Positions 42,982 to 45,634 of a stretch of DNA of 45,634 nucleotides are shown one piece after another. The stretch is from Agathobacter sp. Its GTDB lineage: Bacteria; Bacillota; Clostridia; Lachnospirales; Lachnospiraceae. Location of the stretch: NCBI GenBank assembly GCA_017623935.1, contig JAGAOC010000006.1, forward strand, positions 1 to 45,634, given 5' to 3'. Under the pieces are notes generated by a model that did no database searches, was not told the origin of the DNA, and worked only from the letters and a program-made list of their open reading frames with translations. The position numbers and the translations under genes were made by a program. Within the stretch, counting starts at the first letter, position 1. Each line of letters starts with the position of its first letter.

Positions 42982-43524
42982 TTATTCCATTTGTCTGCCT
43001 AAAAACTGCGCTGCAGTCTGGGCGATCTGCTTCATGGCATCTGGCTGCCAATTCTCATCTTTTCCACATATAACAACTGACCCGATCGTATCCCCACTGC
43101 TTATGATAGTGGTCATTGCCTCTGCAAAAAAATCTTTCTCATCATCTGCCGTAATCTTGATGAGATTATTCTCTTTCTTGCTGGCTACCATTGTCTTTCT
43201 ACCATCAATTAACTCCGTCAGACTAACATCCAAAGGCTTTCCCTCAAACTCTTTCTTCTTAGGACCTGCTGCCGCGATCACATAATCACGATCTGTAATG
43301 CATACTAACTTTCCAGTGGTAGCTGCAATGCTTTCCGCATATCCAGAAGCAAACTCGCTTAACTCCCCAATCGGAGAATATTTTTTCAGCATGACCTCCC
43401 CTTCCCGATTGGTAAATATTTCCAAAGGATCTCCTTCACGAATTCTCATGGTTCTTCTGATTTCCTTCGGCACAACGATTCTTCCAAGATCATCTATACG
43501 GCGTACAATTCCTGTTGCTTTCAT
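42982..43524 (-). CDS. spoVT: Stage V sporulation regulator SpoVT
   Basis: From ATG at 43524 (GGAGG eight bases upstream) the product has 180 residues: an AbrB-type swapped-hairpin DNA-binding domain (TGIVRRIDDLGRIVVPKEIRRTMRIREGDPLEIF) and a C-terminal GAF-like domain from about residue 55 (ASGYAESIAATTGKLVCITDRDYVIAAAGP, GDTIGSVVICG). It controls forespore genes late in sporulation in Bacillus. The promoter that precedes it has sigma-G character, in agreement. Adjacent to the IS element, but intact. Confidence 0.93.
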   Translation of the reverse strand: MKATGIVRRIDDLGRIVVPKEIRRTMRIREGDPLEIFTNREGEVMLKKYSPIGELSEFASGYAESIAATTGKLVCITDRDYVIAAAGPKKKEFEGKPLDVSLTELIDGRKTMVASKKENNLIKITADDEKDFFAEAMTTIISSGDTIGSVVICGKDENWQPDAMKQIAQTAAQFLGRQME

Positions 43525-43573
43525 CACATTTTCCTCCAAATTTGCTAACTTTGTTAGTTTTTTGCTATAGAGT

Positions 43574-43602
43574 TAGTATGTGGAAATGCTGGGGATTTAT
43601 AC
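43574..43602 (-). promoter_or_regulatory. Sigma-G/F-type promoter of spoVT
   Basis: On the minus strand GTATA (43598-43602), a 17-base spacer and CATACTA (43574-43580) fit the forespore sigma consensus GYATA-N16-18-CATNNTA. The start codon is 50 bases downstream. In B. subtilis spoVT is transcribed with sigma G. A short CTAAC-GTTAG dyad lies near the ribosome binding site. Confidence 0.7.
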
Positions 43603-43789
43603 TTTCTCACTATAAGAAACTGAAACTGATGATTATATATTTTCATTTTTTAATTATTTTCTTGCTCTATTTTTATCGCTCATTTTATCGCTCATTTTTC
43701 GCTCACTTTTCGTTCATTTTTCGTTCATTTTGACTCTTATTTCGTTCATCTCATATTTCTTACCTACATGTGTCATCATATTTAATTAT
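43603..43789. other. AT-rich gap between the spoVT promoter and the IS
   Basis: The stretch holds no gene. It contains five 11- to 12-bp tandem repeats (43676-43731) and an 8-bp inverted repeat CATCATAT/ATATGATG (43774-43795) that overlaps the left end of the IS element. Confidence 0.7.
43676..43731. repeat. Tandem 11-12 bp repeats near spoVT
   Basis: Five units, TCGCTCATTTTA, TCGCTCATTTTT, CGCTCACTTTT, CGTTCATTTTT and CGTTCATTTT, follow one another without gaps; a sixth, isolated CGTTCAT lies at 43743. The period is close to one helical turn. Confidence 0.85.
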
Positions 43790-45634
43790 ATGATGTTGGG
43801 GTCAAAAGCCCCACTATAGCACTTTGAAAAATTTATATATTTTGTAGCAAACACAAGCCTCTTTAATCCTTTAGGTGTATAATAGAGATAACTTATGAAA
43901 GAAGGTATTCTCTATGTCATTCAAAGAAAATTCATGTCAACAAATATCAATAACAGATAGTTTTTCTACTTTAACTGCCAGAGAGCAGAAAGCATTAGAA
44001 AAATCATGGGCAAAGGTTTTTGCAGATGAAATTTTTCCTGCTATTGATGAACAGCGATTTTCTGTTTTATATAGTAATAAGGCATCCAGACCAAATACTC
44101 CAGTAAATGTAATTGTTGGTGCACTTATTATTAAAGAGCTGTTTGATTACTCGGATGATGAAATGGTTGAAAATCTTATGCTTGATTTCCGTATTCAGTA
44201 TGCTTTGCATACAACCAGTTTTGAAGAACAGCCGCTTTCCGACAAAACTTTAAGCAGATTCCGTAAACGCTGCTATGATTATGAGAGACTGCATAATCAG
44301 GATTTATACCATGACTGCGTGACGAACCTGAGTGCAGCAATCGCTAAGATCATGAAGATTAATGGAAGAATACGCCGAATGGATTCCATGATGATAGAAT
44401 CAAACATCCGAAAATTAAGCCGCATGGAATTAATATATACCTGCATTGCAAAGCTGGCTGTTTACATTGAAAACAACACAGATACGAATCTTCCAGATGA
44501 ATTAAAGCACTACTGTGACCCAAATGATTTTAATACGGTTATTTATCATCAAAGAAGTACGGATGCAGAAATTCGAATAAAACAGCTGCTTGAAGATGCC
44601 GACAATCTTCTTAAGTTATGTGGCTCGGATTATGTAGACATTACAGAATACGAACTCTTTGTCAGATGCCTTACAGAGCAGACGACAATAGATAATTCTG
44701 TAAGAAGGCTTCGTACAAAAGAAGAAGGTACAATGAATTCCACAGCTCTCCAGAATCCATCTGATCCTGAAGCAACTTATCGCAGTAAAGGCGGTAAATC
44801 CTATCGCGGATATGTTGCAAACATAGAGGAATCTGTTGGAAAAAGTGCTTCCGTAATAACTGATTACCGCTATGAACAAAACATTCACAGCGACAATTCC
44901 TTTTTAAAAGAACACTTGGAACAGATGGCTAAACAGAAAGAAACAGTATCACTGGTTACGGATGGTGCCTATAGTGGAACAGCCAACGCAGAACTTGCGA
45001 AAAGTAAAAATATAGAACTGATAACCACAAGTCTCGTAGGACGTGATGCACCAGATATCCTTGCTGATTTTGAGTTTAACGAAGAAGGAACTAGAATACT
45101 GAAATGTCCTGCCGGTCATGAACCTAAAAGCTGTACTTATATGAAGGCAACGAATCAGTGCAGTGTGTCCTTTGACCGTAACCATTGTGCAGGATGCCCG
45201 TATCAGGATAAATGCAAACCCAAAATATTCAAAAGGGTTGCAAAACTGGTAACTTCCAAAATGGCACATGAACGTGCCAAGATCCAGCGTAAAATGCAGA
45301 TGGACGATTACAAAGCATACATCCGATTGCGTAACGGAGTAGAAACCATACCTTCAAATCTGAGAAATAATTATCATCTTGAGAAACTGCCACGAGGCAA
45401 ACAGCGTGGAAAGTTTTTCTTGGGCTGTAAGATTGCAGCATTGAATTTCCGAAAGCTTTTCAATTTTTTGAAAGGCTTAGGTAACTATGCTCCAAATCCA
45501 ATTTTTGCATAATAAATAATCAGAAAACCATCTGTAATCTTATGATTACACAATAAACTTACTGCAAAATATAAATTTTTCAAAGTGCTATAGTAATAAT
45601 AGGGGTTGAATTAATGTTTTGACCCCAACATCAT
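43790..45634 (+). mobile_element. IS1182-like insertion sequence, right end at window edge
   Basis: The left end ATGATGTTGGGGTCAAAA (43790-43807) is the exact complement of the last 18 bases of the window (45617-45634). A second 26-bp inverted repeat starting ACTATAGCACTTTGAAAA lies inside each end. The element is about 1.85 kb with a single transposase gene. The target duplication cannot be seen because the window ends at the repeat. Confidence 0.88.
43914..45512 (+). CDS. IS1182-family transposase
   Basis: The 532-residue transposase has the N-terminal DUF772 region (LYSNKASRPNTPVNVIVGALIIKELFDYSDDEMVENL, RIQYAL, PLSDKTLSRFRKRC) and a DDE catalytic domain: RRMDSMMIESN with the first aspartate, VSLVTDGAYSGTAN with the second, and IRLRNGVETIPSNLR with the glutamate. 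Between the second and third lies a cysteine-rich insertion, HCAGCPYQDKCKP, common in the family. The frame is complete and looks active. ATG follows GAAGG; a TATAAT lies about 30 bases upstream at 43878-43883. Confidence 0.93.
   Translation: MSFKENSCQQISITDSFSTLTAREQKALEKSWAKVFADEIFPAIDEQRFSVLYSNKASRPNTPVNVIVGALIIKELFDYSDDEMVENLMLDFRIQYALHTTSFEEQPLSDKTLSRFRKRCYDYERLHNQDLYHDCVTNLSAAIAKIMKINGRIRRMDSMMIESNIRKLSRMELIYTCIAKLAVYIENNTDTNLPDELKHYCDPNDFNTVIYHQRSTDAEIRIKQLLEDADNLLKLCGSDYVDITEYELFVRCLTEQTTIDNSVRRLRTKEEGTMNSTALQNPSDPEATYRSKGGKSYRGYVANIEESVGKSASVITDYRYEQNIHSDNSFLKEHLEQMAKQKETVSLVTDGAYSGTANAELAKSKNIELITTSLVGRDAPDILADFEFNEEGTRILKCPAGHEPKSCTYMKATNQCSVSFDRNHCAGCPYQDKCKPKIFKRVAKLVTSKMAHERAKIQRKMQMDDYKAYIRLRNGVETIPSNLRNNYHLEKLPRGKQRGKFFLGCKIAALNFRKLFNFLKGLGNYAPNPIFA

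Overview
The window looks like a chromosomal piece, probably a contig end, of an anaerobic, spore-forming, butyrate-producing Firmicute, most likely a member of the Lachnospiraceae. The evidence is a But-type butyryl-CoA:acetate CoA-transferase, a FabK-type fatty-acid operon with a FabT-like MarR regulator, SpoVT behind a sigma-G-like promoter, NADP-type GdhA, ThiT under a TPP riboswitch, AT-rich intergenic DNA and strong AGGAGG ribosome binding sites. Nearly all genes are on the minus strand. Only the TetR regulator, a two-gene toxin/antitoxin-like pair and the terminal IS transposase read on the plus strand.

Layout. 1-2.3 kb: 3'-truncated but, then a LytTR regulator with a LiaF-like membrane protein. 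2.3-7.2 kb: Mrp/NBP35 ATPase, CDF cation exporter, signal peptidase I and a divergent HSP90-fold protein. 7.2-11.6 kb: a capsule-control operon (CpsB phosphatase, CpsC/Wzz, CpsD tyrosine kinase, LCP ligase, and a secreted protein with an SPITG anchor) that contains no glycosyltransferase. 11.7-17.1 kb: a five-gene operon (SCP2 protein, membrane-anchored alpha/beta hydrolase, stand-alone condensation-domain protein, acyl carrier protein, AMP-forming acyl ligase) divergent from a TetR gene, with paired dyad operators over its promoter. This is the most likely unusual system here: an NRPS-like acyl conjugation pathway. 17.2-22.6 kb: a complete peptide/nickel-class ABC importer. 22.6-25.4 kb: cupin, AraC regulator and an AAA_14/DUF4143 ATPase with three phased dyads upstream. 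25.4-29 kb: an XRE-methyltransferase fusion with an epimerase, bounded by two sister terminators, then gdhA.

29-37 kb: the full type II fatty-acid operon acpP-fabK-fabD-fabG-fabF-fabZ-accDA(fused)-fabH-fabT, preceded by a consensus promoter with three dyads that resemble FabT/MarR sites. accB and accC are absent. 37-38.3 kb: a DUF3990 (ART-like) gene and a small partner behind a structured 72-bp element flanked by 9-bp repeats. 38.3-43.9 kb: ThiT with its TPP riboswitch, ROK glucokinase, a class A penicillin-binding protein with a long Gly/Gln tail, and spoVT. 43.8-45.6 kb: an IS1182-like element whose right inverted repeat coincides with the last base of the window.

Themes. Several operons concern the envelope: fatty-acid synthesis, capsule control, PBP1A, LCP and LiaF-like/LytTR. 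Coding calls rest on family motifs I recognise in the translations. Promoters, operators and terminators were found by eye. No database search was run.
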